Source: Strigops habroptila (taxonomy: Eukaryota; Chordata; Aves; Psittaciformes; Psittacidae). From it: 64,000 bases of DNA. Both the position numbers and the translations under genes were made by a program. Below, one piece after another: positions 8,699-18,778 of this stretch. Numbering within the stretch: the stretch's first letter is position 1; the number at the start of each line of letters is the position of its first letter. The notes under the pieces are model-generated. The model saw only the letters and a program-made list of their open reading frames with translations. It did not search any database and had not been told where the DNA came from. Location: assembly GCF_004027225.2 (NCBI RefSeq), contig NC_044301.2, positions 18,776,598-18,840,597 on the forward strand, given 5' to 3'.

Positions 8699-10285
8699 AT
8701 GGGAAATGGGACCAGTAAAGGAGGTCCCGGGAAGAAAGGGGGACAGGGGAAATGTCTCCCAGACATACCTCCAGACAGTCCGTTAGGGAGGATGTTATCA
8801 GAATGGGGGCAGGAGGGTACATCCTGCACCAGGGGAAAGGATAAAGCAAGGATGATACATTATTGCATGTTTGAATGGACTAAGGGACCCATCAGACCGG
8901 ATTCGTTATATTGGCCAAAGTATGGGTCCTTTGAGGGGTGGATGTGTCAAGCCTTGAATTTATATGTTAATGCTAAGGAGCCATTTAGTCAGGAAGAAAG
9001 TGACTATGCGGCTTGTTGGAGGGGAGGCATTATGGTGTTTAAGGTAGGGGAACAACAAACTAAGGAAAAAGAAAAAGAACAAGAATGGGACCCTCTCGAT
9101 TACATACCTCCCCCTTACAATCCTGTCGAATCTCCAGGATTAGAAAGAGAGGAGGAAAGGGAGAGGCCCACTGCGCTTCCAAAACAAGGGGACCAGAGGC
9201 GAAGAAGGACCGAACCCGAGAGATTAACTCGGGACCTGGTCAATTATCCTATGGAAAGAGAAATGCGGGACACGGGGGAGACTTCGGGACTGGTTAGTCT
9301 GCACCCATTACGAGAAGTCCCGATGCCGGGTGCACCAAATGGGGTGGGATTTGTAAATGTACCCCTCACTAGTACAGAAGTAAGAGGATTTAAGAAGGAA
9401 ATGAAGAAGTTGTTAGAGGACCCTTTGGGTCTATCTGAGCAGCTGGATCAGTTTTTAGGGCCTGACATTCATACATGGGATGAGATGCAATCCATAATGG
9501 GAAGTTTATTCACTCCTGAAGAACGACAGATGATTCGAACTGCTGGAATGAGGATTTGGGAAGGACAAAATCAGCAGGCTGGGATAGGAGGAGAACAGAA
9601 ACTCCCCTCTGTAAGACCAAATTGGAATCAAAATGATGCGGAGGGGAGAAGAAACATGTCTGATTATCGGACATTGATTATAAAAGGAATTAAAGAAGCT
9701 GCCCCAAGGGGGCTGAATTTGGGCAAAGCTTTTGACAACAAACAGGGGAAAGAGGAGTCCCCAACGGAGTGGTTACAACGACTCCATCGAAATATACAAC
9801 AGTACTCAGGAATAGATCCTGAAAGTGAAGCAGGCCAGGAATTGTTAAAAGTTAATTTTGTTACTCATGCATGGCCAGATATTAAAAGAAAATTGGAAAA
9901 ATTGGAGGATTGGCATGACCGAGGGTTGGATGAGTTGTTAAGAGAAGCTCAAAAGGTATATGTGAGGAGGGATGAAGAAAGGCAGAAGGCCAAAGCTAAG
10001 CTTATGGTAGCCACAGTACATCAAATGACTAAGTGTACATCTGGAACACCCCAAGGGGTAAGATATGAATTGAATAAAGGAAGGGAAAGTAAAGTTGGAG
10101 CTGGAAGAGGTAGAGGAAGGGTTGGTCAGACCAATTGGAAACCGGGAATGGAAGAAAGACAGAATAACCGTGGCAAATGTTATTACTGTGGGCAAGAGGG
10201 TCACTTCAAAAGGGAATGCCCGCAGCTAGAAAGAGATTTGCAAGTGTTTACCATCAGCCACCAAGAGGAATATTGTGAGGAATAG
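8699..10285 (+). CDS. gag: Provirus B Gag polyprotein
   Basis: 528 codons from ATG 8699, ending at UAG 10283-10285. The N-terminus MGNGTSKGG has Gly2 and the Ser/Lys context for myristoylation, so matrix would bind membranes. PPPY at residues 137-140 is a NEDD4-type late domain for budding. A basic proline-containing linker follows, then a capsid region (about residues 215-430) and a nucleocapsid with one CCHC knuckle, CYYCGQEGHFKREC, at residues 494-507. One knuckle plus PPPY is the gammaretroviral layout, and the length is close to the usual 500-540 residues. No internal stop is present, although the product's function is untested. Pol follows in the same frame. Confidence 0.92.
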   Translation: MGNGTSKGGPGKKGGQGKCLPDIPPDSPLGRMLSEWGQEGTSCTRGKDKARMIHYCMFEWTKGPIRPDSLYWPKYGSFEGWMCQALNLYVNAKEPFSQEESDYAACWRGGIMVFKVGEQQTKEKEKEQEWDPLDYIPPPYNPVESPGLEREEERERPTALPKQGDQRRRRTEPERLTRDLVNYPMEREMRDTGETSGLVSLHPLREVPMPGAPNGVGFVNVPLTSTEVRGFKKEMKKLLEDPLGLSEQLDQFLGPDIHTWDEMQSIMGSLFTPEERQMIRTAGMRIWEGQNQQAGIGGEQKLPSVRPNWNQNDAEGRRNMSDYRTLIIKGIKEAAPRGLNLGKAFDNKQGKEESPTEWLQRLHRNIQQYSGIDPESEAGQELLKVNFVTHAWPDIKRKLEKLEDWHDRGLDELLREAQKVYVRRDEERQKAKAKLMVATVHQMTKCTSGTPQGVRYELNKGRESKVGAGRGRGRVGQTNWKPGMEERQNNRGKCYYCGQEGHFKRECPQLERDLQVFTISHQEEYCEE

Positions 10286-10335
10286 GGGTGTCAGGGGCTC
10301 TACCTCCTGGGGTCTAGGAATCATGAGGAGCCCTT
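10283..10335 (+). promoter_or_regulatory. Gag-Pol UAG readthrough element
   Basis: UAG (10283-10285) followed by g, a 7-nt spacer, and aggggctc (10293-10300), which can pair over 8 bp (one G-U) with gagccctt (10328-10335). Pol is open in the same frame immediately after the stop and lacks its own ATG at that point. This matches the UAG plus pseudoknot arrangement of gammaretroviruses. Confidence 0.75.
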
Positions 10336-13300
10336 GATAAAGCTGCAATTAGGACCCCAGGGGGAAGAATTTATCTTTTTAGTCGATTCAGGGGCTGAAA
10401 GAACATGTATTACAGCCCTGCCATCAGGATGTAAGAAGGGACAAAAGACTACCACGGTGGTAGGGGCAAAAGGAGAAGGATTTAAAGTCCCAGTGATAGA
10501 AAAGGTAAAAATTTGGGGCAACGGAAAAGATACAGAAGCAGACATTTTACTAGTCCCACAGACAGGACTTAATTTACTTGGTAGGGACTTACAAGCTGAA
10601 TTAAACATTGGAGTGGTTCCGGAGAAGTGTAAGGTAGTGGTAAAACTCTTTGAGTTAACTGAGGAAGATGAAGCAAAAATTCAACCCCAGGTATGGGTCA
10701 GAGAGGGAAACCGAGGAGGACTACAAATGGCACCAATTGAAATTAAAGTTAAAGAGACTAGCCGACCTGTAAAAGTGAAGCAATATCCTATATCAGCAGA
10801 AGGAAGAAAAGGACTGAGACCTGTAATTGAGGCACTGCTAAAGGATGGGTTATTAGAACCCTGCATGTCCCTGTATAATACTCCCATCTTGCCGGTCAAA
10901 AAGTCAGACGGGACGTACCAACTGGTTCAAGATTTGCAGGAGATAAACAAAATGGTACAAGTACGCCACCCAGTAGTATCGAACCCATATACCTTATTAA
11001 GTAAAATTCCACATGAACATAGGTGGTTCAGTGTGATAGATCTAAAAGATGCCTTCTGGGCTTGCCCCTTAGCTGAGGACAGTAGGGATTTATTTGCTTT
11101 TGAATGGGAAGATCCCAATACTGGAAGGAAGCAGCAACTTCGATGGACTTCTCTTCCCCAGGGGTGTACGGAATCTCCTAATTTATTTGGACAGGCTTTA
11201 GAAGGGGTACTAGAGCATTTTATAGTTCCACCAGGAATAAAAATCCTCCAGTATGTAGATGATTTATTAGTCTCAGGTAAGAAGGAAGCTAATGTCAGAG
11301 AAGCATCCATACAACTGCTGAACTTTTTGGGAAACCAAGGACTGAGGGTATCAAAAACCAAGTTACAATTTGTACAGAAGGAAGTGAAATACCTGGGTCA
11401 TTTAATTAGTGAGGGAAAGCGAAGAATCAATCCCAAACGGATCACTGGAATTACATCTTTAACGCTGCCAAGAACTAAAAGAGAAGTGAGGCAGCTATTG
11501 GGGTTACTAGGATATTGTCGATTATGGATTGATAAATATACCCAATTGGTCAAATTCCTATATGAAAAACTGGTTGGGGAAGAGCCTATTCGGTGGCAAG
11601 AAAATGAGAAGGAGCAATTTGAAAATTTAAAACAGAAATTAATAACAGCTCCGGTTTTAACACTCCCCTCCTTGGAAAAACCATTTCATCTCTTTGTGAA
11701 TGTGGAAGGGGGAATTGCGTATGGGGTATTGGCCCAGGAACGGGGGGGTCAGAAAAAGCCAATAGCTTACTTGTCGAAACTAATGGATCCAGTCTCGCGA
11801 GGGTGGCCTACTTGTGTACAGGCTGTAGCAGCCACAGCAATACTAGTAGAGGAAAGTCGGAAATTGACTTTTGGAGGAGCTCTCATTGTATCTACCCCCC
11901 ATACCGTCAGAACAATTCTGAGCCAGAAATCAGGTCGATGGTTAACCGACTCTCGAATCTTAAAATATGAGGCCATTTTAATGGAAAAAGATGACTTGGT
12001 GCTAGTAGTAGATAAGAATCTAAATCCCTCTCAGTTCTTGTATGGAAAAGAAGTAGAAGAGGAGCCAGAACATAATTGCCTGGATTTAATAGACTATCAG
12101 ACCAAGACTCGAGAGGATTTATTAGACAGTCCTCTCCCTTATGGGAAATCCCTATTTGTGGATGGGTCTTCCAGGTGTGTGAATGGGAAAAGGTTTAGTG
12201 GATATGCTATAGTTGATGGGCAAGAAATCATGGTGATAGAACGAGGACGTCTACCAGGGGATTGGTCTGCCCAAATATGCGAATTGTATGCTCTAAAAAG
12301 AGCCTTGGAGCTTATCCAGGGGAAGGCAGGAACAATATATACTGATTCCAAATATGCATATGGAGTGGTACATACCTTCGGAAAAATTTGGAAAGAAAGG
12401 GGTCTAATTACTTCCCGAGGTAAAGGATTAATACATGGACAACTAATTATAGAAGTATTAGAAGCTTTGGAGTTACCAGAAGAGATTGCAGTCATGCATA
12501 TTAATGGACATCAGAAAGGACCATCCTTTGAAGCGAGAGGGAATGACTTGGCAGATGAACAAGCCAAAAAGGCAGCAATAGAGGAACCTATTAAAGTATT
12601 TGCTCTGATACCAACCAGAGTAAAACTCCCGGAAAAAAACCCAATATTCACACCTAAGGAAGAGGATGAGATGTTAAGAATAGGGGGTATTAAGACTTCT
12701 GAGGGTAGGTGGGTACTCCCGGATGGAAGACAAATGTTAAACAAAGCTATAACGAGGGAAGTGCTATCACGGCTGCATCAAGAAACTCATTGGGGAACTC
12801 AGGCATTGTGTGATCAATTTTTAAGACACTATGGGTGTATTGCAATATACACATTGGCAAAACAATTAGTGGACCGGTGTCTAATCTGTCAAAAGGTAAA
12901 CAGAAAAGTAATGAAACAGTGGGCTTGCAGGGGCAGGCCCCTAACATTAAGACCCTTCCAACATATACAGGTGGATTTCACAGAACTCCCACCAGTCCAG
13001 AGGTGGAAATACCTCCTGGTAATAGTAGATCACCTAACCCATTGGGTAGAAGCATTTCCATCTACTCAGGCCACTGCAAACAATGTGGCCAAGGTGCTGC
13101 TGGAACAAATAGTTCCCAGATATGGAATCAGTGAGAGGATTGATTCGGACCAAGGTACCCATTTTACATCTAAAGTAATACAAGGTATAACTTGTGCCCT
13201 GGGTATAGAATGGGATTTACATACTCCCTGGCATCCACAAAGCTCAGGGAGAGTTGAGAGGATGAACCAGACTCTAAAACAAACATTGTCGAAATTAATG

Positions 13301-14128
13301 ATTGAAACCAAATTACCCTGGACTAAGTGCTTGCCTCTGGCTTTGTTGAGAATTCGAATAGCACCTCAAAAAGATTTGGGAGTTTCCCCATATGAAATGA
13401 TGTTCGGGTTACCTTATTTAGGAAATGGAGAAAATGTCCTTATTCCAGAGGCTGGTGATCCATATGTACAAAAATACACTCAAACGGTGGCCAGAACTCT
13501 GAGTCACCTATGGGAACAGGGCCGCCTTCCCCAAACACCACCTTTGGATTTTTATATACGTAAGATACAACCTGGGGACTGGGTATTAATAAGAAGTTGG
13601 AAAGAAGATACTCTAAAACCTAATTGGGAAGGGCCATATCAGGTACTATTGACAACAGAATCAGCAATACGGACAAAGGAAAGGGGATGGACCCATGCTG
13701 CTCAAGTAAAAGGCCCTGTTGATCCTCTGGATGGGTGGGCCATATATCCACATAAAGATCCCTTAAAATTAACTATCAAAAAGAGGCCTCATATTCTTGC
13801 TTTGACAGGAAAGGAGCCAGAATCATCGGAAGAAAATCAGCCCAGTTTGGAGTCGGGAGTTCGAAACTACTGGTATCCACCACACATTGTTCAGAACTAC
13901 TGGTGTCCACTACACCGTAATAATGACTGTAATCCATTATTCATGGTAGAATGCTACAGTGCCCACAATGCTCGGAAAGATAAAGAGTGTGGCAAAACCC
14001 TGTGGATACGGGAAGGGGACAACATTTATTGCCCTCGGGACAGACTTTGGTCCAGTTGGGAGAAGTGTGAGAGACAAGTTAGACTAATAGCGGTATGCTG
14101 TGGAAAAGATGGGGAACTACAGTTCTAA
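10286..14128 (+). CDS. pol: Provirus B Pol (protease-RT-RNase H-integrase)
   Basis: An uninterrupted frame of about 1,280 codons read through the gag UAG. Protease: LVDSGAERTC active site near 10380. RT: LPQGCTESP and YVDD (11252-11263). RNase H: LFVDGSS, the Glu of ELYALK, and YTDSKYAYG. Integrase: an HHCC zinc site (HQETH...CLICQK, about 12777-12893), then the DDE core in VDFTEL (near 12972), DSDQGTHF (near 13146) and RVERMNQ (near 13255), and a C-terminal domain. A Cys-rich tail of about 80 residues extends past the integrase and contains a near-repeat (NYWYPP/NYWCPL); its role is unknown. All catalytic residues are visible, so this is a potentially functional Pol. Confidence 0.92.
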   Translation, partial: GCQGLYLLGSRNHEEPLIKLQLGPQGEEFIFLVDSGAERTCITALPSGCKKGQKTTTVVGAKGEGFKVPVIEKVKIWGNGKDTEADILLVPQTGLNLLGRDLQAELNIGVVPEKCKVVVKLFELTEEDEAKIQPQVWVREGNRGGLQMAPIEIKVKETSRPVKVKQYPISAEGRKGLRPVIEALLKDGLLEPCMSLYNTPILPVKKSDGTYQLVQDLQEINKMVQVRHPVVSNPYTLLSKIPHEHRWFSVIDLKDAFWACPLAEDSRDLFAFEWEDPNTGRKQQLRWTSLPQGCTESPNLFGQALEGVLEHFIVPPGIKILQYVDDLLVSGKKEANVREASIQLLNFLGNQGLRVSKTKLQFVQKEVKYLGHLISEGKRRINPKRITGITSLTLPRTKREVRQLLGLLGYCRLWIDKYTQLVKFLYEKLVGEEPIRWQENEKEQFENLKQKLITAPVLTLPSLEKPFHLFVNVEGGIAYGVLAQERGGQKKPIAYLSKLMDPVSRGWPTCVQAVAATAILVEESRKLTFGGALIVSTPHTVRTILSQKSGRWLTDSRILKYEAILMEKDDLVLVVDKNLNPSQFLYGKEVEEEPEHNCLDLIDYQTKTREDLLDSPLPYGKSLFVDGSSRCVNGKRFSGYAIVDGQEIMVIERGRLPGDWSAQICELYALKRALELIQGKAGTIYTDSKYAYGVVHTFGKIWKERGLITSRGKGLIHGQLIIEVLEALELPEEIAVMHINGHQKGPSFEARGNDLADEQAKKAAIEEPIKVFALIPTRVKLPEKNPIFTPKEEDEMLRIGGIKTSEGRWVLPDGRQMLNKAITREVLSRLHQETHWGTQALCDQFLRHYGCIAIYTLAKQLVDRCLICQKVNRKVMKQWACRGRPLTLRPFQHIQVDFTELPPVQRWKYLLVIVDHLTHWVEAFPSTQATANNVAKVLLEQIVPRYGISERIDSDQGTHFTSKVIQGITCALGIEWDLHTPWHPQSSGRVERMNQTLKQTLSKLMIETKLPWTKCLPLALLRIRIAPQKDLGVSPYEMMFGLPYLGNGENVLIPEAGDPYVQKYTQTVARTLSHLWEQGRLPQTPPLDFYIRKIQPGDWVLIRSWKEDTLKPNWEGPYQVLLTTESAIRTKERGWTHAAQVKGPVDPLDGWAIYPHKDPLKLTIKKRPHILALTGKEPESSEENQPSLESGVRNYWYPPHIVQNYWCPLHRNNDCNPLFMVECYSAHNARKDKECGKTLWIREGDNIYCPRDRLWSSWEKCERQVRLIAVCCGKDGELQF

Positions 14129-14439
14129 TAGCATATGGGACAGGAAATGCTAGGAAAATTCCACAGATACCTGTTGTAACACACCATCCATTTTTACGTA
14201 CTCATTGTGAACCCTGTCATGTAAGTGTGGTGACACGCTGAGGTACCTGTGGCTCTACAAGTATCCACGAAAGATTCACTGAAGTACTTCTGTAACTGGT
14301 ATAAAAGGAGCCCTGATTATAGGCAAGGTGGGATTTTGCCAAATTAAACAGGACGCTCCCCTGATCCCTGCAACGAAGTTATATTAACAAGACAAGAGAG
14401 GGCAAGACCAGATTAGCCTCTTTACTCGCCACCAAGAAG
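14129..14439 (+). other. Pol-env interval of provirus B
   Basis: 311 nt without a convincing ORF. The env splice acceptor should lie in or upstream of this stretch; several pyrimidine-AG sites exist and none stands out. Confidence 0.4.
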
Positions 14440-16374
14440 ATGCATTTCTCTGCTGTTGGTGGCAACCCAATAGGCATGAGAGGTGGGAGTATATGCTATA
14501 CTGGACCTCAGCTTGTCTCAATGATACTAGCTGCAGTATTGGTTGTCCCTGTGATCCCTGATACTTGCCAAAAATGCTACCAGACAATCCGATATGACCT
14601 CCAGCAACTCTATACCTTCACAGCGCACACCCACATAAACAAAGTCTGTTATGATCAAAAGAGCCTAGGGGTATGTCAATATGGAAGCCAAGAATACTGG
14701 GTTGGAGAAAATTTGGGAGAAGGAGGAATTAGGCTAGGGTTGAGTTGCCCCAGAGGCGAGCAATGGTTATGCTTTACTAAAGCGGGACACTGGGACATAT
14801 CAGATGGAGGTGGAGTTCAAGACATGGTCAAAGAAGAAATCGTCAAAAATATAACTAGGCACTTGATAAAGCAAGGACAACAAAGAGAACATGATACCCA
14901 CGATAACATATATATAGATTTAAGAAAAAGAATGAATAAAGAACTAGGATTTCCCTCGGTAGGCCAAAATCTGTTTGTTAATTTAGCAACCAAAATAGCT
15001 AGGGAATTAAATGTAGCAAATTGCTGGATTTGTGGAGGGCCTTCAATGACAGAAGAATGGCCCTGGAGGAGTATAAGTCTAAGTGCATTTGATGTGATCA
15101 GGTGGAATCACATGTTTACTGCCAGTGGAATAAAACGACCAGGGGGATGGGTTCTAAACTCTATTCTTATTGGTATGGAATGCCTAAGGCGAGAAGGACC
15201 GAGATTTCGGAGCCCAATGGGTAATACCCCTTGTAAGAGGATCTTGAGCACTAACTCAACTTTTCAAAAGTGGATACCAAGACCCCCAAAGTCATATTGG
15301 GCCAAATATAATGAGTCTAATAAAGATGGAACAAGTTGTGATTTAAATCCAAATATACAGTTATATAAATGTACTAAAAAAATATGAATCCCTTCTCTGG
15401 AATAAAAGCTATATCCAAATTTTGGAAACATATAGGGAGTATCAGAGAAGGGTTCTGGAAAGCACCAGATGGGTTATTCTGGATATGTGGCAGACGGGCA
15501 TATCCTCAATTGCCAGCCGATTGGGAAGGAAGCTGTGCTTTGGGGTTGATCCAGCCAGAATTCTTTCTTTTACCTCCAGAGGATGGAGATGGGCTGGGTG
15601 TCCCTTTATATGAGAGCCTGAGACGGGAAAAGCGCTCTTTAGTGGGTGGATTCCAAAGGTGGGGAGAAGACGAGTGGCCCCCCGAAACGAATCATTGAAA
15701 CTTATGGACCGGCCACTTGGGCACAAGATGGAAGCTGGGGCTATCACACCCCTATCTATATGCTTAATGGTATTATAAGGCTACAGGCTGTGGTGGAGTT
15801 AATTACCAATCAGACAGCAGCTGGTTTGGAACTATTGGCCCATCAGCAGACTCAGATTAGAGCAGCTGTTTACCAAAATAGGTTAGCCTTGGATTATCTC
15901 CTTGCTGAAGAGGGAGGGGTGTGTGGAAAATTTAACATCTCCGACTGCTGCCTTAAGATAGACGATAATGGAGAAGCGGTATTAAACATAGCTACTAACA
16001 TTCGCAAAATAGCCCATGTGCCAGTTCAAGAATGGAGATCAATGATAGATGCTAGTTGGTGGGATGGTATGCTTGGAGTTGCCTGGTGGAAGAAGTTAGG
16101 ATTCTTTATGTTATGTGCTCTTGCTGGGCTATTGTTTTTGCCATGTTTAATACCCTGTTCTATAAGATTAATCTCTAGGGTTGTGGAAGGAATGCAGTTA
16201 ACAGCTATGCCCATGAATTCAAAAATGGCCATGGCATCTGGAGCAAAAAAGATAATGATTTTACAAAAACGAGACAACGATGAACTGGAAAAAGCTAACC
16301 TAATACTAAACAAACTTGAGAGACTCCAAAAAATTAAAAAAAAATATAATACATATACTACTTCAGCAAACTAA
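14440..16374 (+). pseudogene. env: Provirus B envelope gene, frameshifted
   Basis: From ATG 14440 the surface subunit reads for 315 codons. It has a hydrophobic leader segment (about residues 25-40), several N-glycosylation sites and a CWICGG motif of the CXXC isomerase type. A stop at 15385-15387, next to a poly-A run, breaks the frame. The next piece continues in another frame (15384-15698) and contains the furin-type site RREKRS near 15630. The frame then returns, near a run of six C at about 15679-15684, to the transmembrane subunit (to 16374). That part has a heptad region, the cysteine motif [10 protein letters not shown] (one residue longer than canonical CX6CC), a membrane anchor near 16090-16170 and a long Lys-rich tail. 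Two small indels explain the breaks; as it stands no full Env is encoded. Confidence 0.85.
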
Positions 16375-16384
16375 TGGATGAAAT

Positions 16385-16397
16385 AGAAAAAGGGTGG
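16385..16397 (+). other. Polypurine tract of provirus B
   Basis: agaaaaagggtgg lies 2 nt before the 3' LTR and is the expected plus-strand primer. Confidence 0.75.
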
Positions 16398-16399
16398 TT

Positions 16400-16899
16400 T
16401 GTGATTAATAATATAAATAGTTTGCTTCAGCAAAAGCTTGCTTTATCTTTGGTTTTTTGCATTGTATAGGCGGACGGGAAGAATGTAAATTCCTGAAACA
16501 AACAGGAATAAGGGACTTGTGCGGCCGGATATAGGATGCGTGGCAGTCATTCTTGATTGAATCAACATCTAATCTGAAAGCAACAGAACAATGTATAAGA
16601 TAAGGGCTTTAGGCACAGAGTTAAATAAAACAAAGAAGACTAACAGCCTTTATCAACTACCTCTTAAAAAAACCCTCCTGGAAGAAAGAATGAAGATGAC
16701 ATCAACCATTAGGAGGTGGGATTCGTCTTCCTAAAAATCCTATGAATATGTAAAAGGCTGGACTATAAGAAACTTTGACTCTGTACTTACAGGTGTGCAT
16801 GTAGGATATGAAAGCATGCACCCAGCGCTGTAAATAAATCTTTGCTCCACCGACTTTGTCCCCAGTTAAATTTTTCTAAAGGCGAGCACGTTTCTCACA
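16400..16899 (+). mobile_element. Provirus B 3' LTR
   Basis: 500 bp, with the same ends as the 5' LTR. Visible differences are one T/G in a T-run, single changes in gcggaTggg, atgcAtggc and cattGgga, one missing C in a C-run, and three in the last 20 bases. It is followed by the target duplication ctaag. Confidence 0.92.
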
Positions 16900-17690
16900 C
16901 TAAGTGAGAAGGAAGCTGAGGGATATTGGGGGCCAGGAGTACTTTTAACCACCAGTAACCACTGCGCACCCTGGTCCTTAACTCAAAGAGCAACTTATTG
17001 GGACGGAGGACTTGACTTAACCCTTTGGAAAGGGGAGATCCCCTCTCCATCACAGGGACAGTTGACCAGTTGGTAGAAAATGTACAGAAAGCGGCATGTC
17101 TGCAAATGATGTATGATCGGGAACTTAGACTTAAACAGGAGTCCCCGATGATGATACCGGTTGATCCCAAACGTATGACTCCCCTCATTCAGGGTCTTCC
17201 CGACTCCCTGAAAGCCGTGGGGATCCAATTGCAGAGATTTGCAATACAAGCAACATCCCAAAGTGAAAGGGTCGTTGATGCCCTGGAAGGACTGCTATCA
17301 CCTGATCGAAAGACAGAAAAGAAAGTATGGATATGGGGGGAAGTTGCCCAGGAATTGATTAATTATGGGAGAAAGTACGGTCCCGTCAATATTTCTAGTA
17401 AAATTGATACTAAGGGACTGAAGCGAACAGAGGAAAAAACCCCTCCTTGCCCGACTAATGGGAAACGCCGGACAACCCCTACTTGCCCAGGAGGTAGAAA
17501 TATTCCTAATAAAAGGCAAGGCTTGTGGACATTGGGGTGGCGAAAGGGTATTCCTAAAGATTTAATGGATGGATTACCCACTGATAAATTGGAAAAGCTG
17601 GTGTTAGAGTGGCCTGAAATAATCCCCATGGGCCCTAAAGAAAAGGAAAAATGTGGAAGGCCCCAGTGCCCCCACCACTAACTAGCTCCG
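16900..17690 (+). pseudogene. gag: Provirus C gag, C-terminal piece
   Basis: Continues the capsid frame interrupted at 7794. One frame runs to about 17035, then a shift of one base moves the reading to the ORF at 17025-17681. The sequence has the capsid-like block LVENVQKAACLQMMYDRE and PLIQGLPDSL, then WGEVAQELINYGRKYGPV, and a Pro/Arg/Lys-rich C-terminal part. No intact zinc knuckle is seen. Pol is missing: env-like sequence begins about 130 nt after the stop. Confidence 0.65.
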
Positions 17691-17819
17691 CCCCTTGATT
17701 GTGAGCAGAGGGGTGGAGGATGGATATATATTCGACAGCTCACTGAAAATAATTAAGTCAAATTACTTGTTTTGTGGGACCTGCTCTGGTGCCACATTTT
17801 TCACTTGCTTTGTATGTTA

Positions 17820-18250
17820 TTGCCAATTGTCCCACAGGATTTCACAGGATTTCACAATTTTGATAGATGCTATACAGGCATTACAGATTGAGGTATCCAT
17901 CCAGCCTATCCCAGGTGACATTGCAAAACTGTATGGCTCTTGACTTGCTATTAGCTTCCCAAGGAGGCGTCTGTACAATCATAAATACAAGCTGTTGTAC
18001 ATACATGGATCAGAGCAGCAAAATATCTACTGATTTGGCTGAAATTTGGGAACAGACAAATCTTGCATCAAGTCCCTAGAGATGATACATCATGGGTTTT
18101 GAAGAGTTATGGTACAAACTTACCTCAGGGTACCAAATTGGACATGGTTAAAGAACTTGTAATAATTATAATAGTAATTGTGTTTGTACCCTAGCAGGCA
18201 TGATTCAATGTTGCTGTTCACAATGATGTTACAGAATTAAATATGGGAAA
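17820..18250 (+). pseudogene. env: Env transmembrane remnant of another ERV
   Basis: In changing frames this reads a helical stretch, then LDLLLASQGGVC and the motif CTIINTSCC, a true CX6CC, followed by a hydrophobic ELVIIIIVIVFV anchor near 18150-18185. Several stops are present. The motif differs from the CX7CC type of provirus C's own env at 19440-19500, so this is probably a separate ERV fragment joined into C. A surface subunit is not seen. Confidence 0.6.
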
Positions 18251-18778
18251 ATATGAGATAAGGCTTATAGGATATATGTGTATCCTGTAAACCTCAAATG
18301 TGGGAATTGTAAGCTGAAATGCTAAGTTGTAAATTAAAACCACTCTGTTAATTGTAAGCTGTAAATTGGGACCACTCTGTTGAGAGCAAGATGGGGCTGG
18401 TTCTTCAAGGTAATGAACAAATCGGAACAAACAGACCTAAACCATGGACATAGTTGTTAAGTAATTCACAAGAGTCTTTTGCACAAGCACAGAGGTTAAT
18501 CAGCGGACACAGTGAGCAAGACTATCGACGACCACCAGAGACCCCTCGACCACCACCCAGCAAGGAAGTGCATGCGTGATTAAAATGCACATATCTAGTG
18601 AATATTTGTAAACAAATTGGTGGGCCCCCAGGCGGCTCAGTCACTTGGGAGGCTTTGATAAAATATTGCAACAAATTATAAAGCATTACAGACCAGCTAC
18701 CTGGAACCCTAACAAATTGGTCAGCGGTGCTCAAGAACCTATTTATAACTTAAATTGCATTATTCGGTTATGAATGAA
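18251..18778 (+). other. LTR-like and unassigned ERV sequence
   Basis: No ORF is supportable. The short duplicated text gtaagctg.aa.tg..aaat.. occurs near 18308-18370. The block cgacgaccaccagagacc near 18525 resembles U3 of the solo LTR at 6938, suggesting the 3' LTR start of the ERV whose env precedes it. The last 150 bp are unassigned. Confidence 0.4.

Larger units (their letters stand above)
7795..16899 (+). mobile_element. Provirus B, class I (gamma-like) ERV
   Basis: 9.1-kb provirus with two LTRs of 501 and 500 bp, TG...CA ends, a tRNA-Pro primer site, gag, pol, env and a polypurine tract, flanked by the 5-bp duplication ctaag (7790-7794 and 16900-16904). By eye the LTRs differ at seven bases and one 1-nt indel (about 1.5%), so insertion was fairly recent. 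Gag and pol are open; env is frameshifted. It is inserted in gag of provirus C. Confidence 0.92.
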
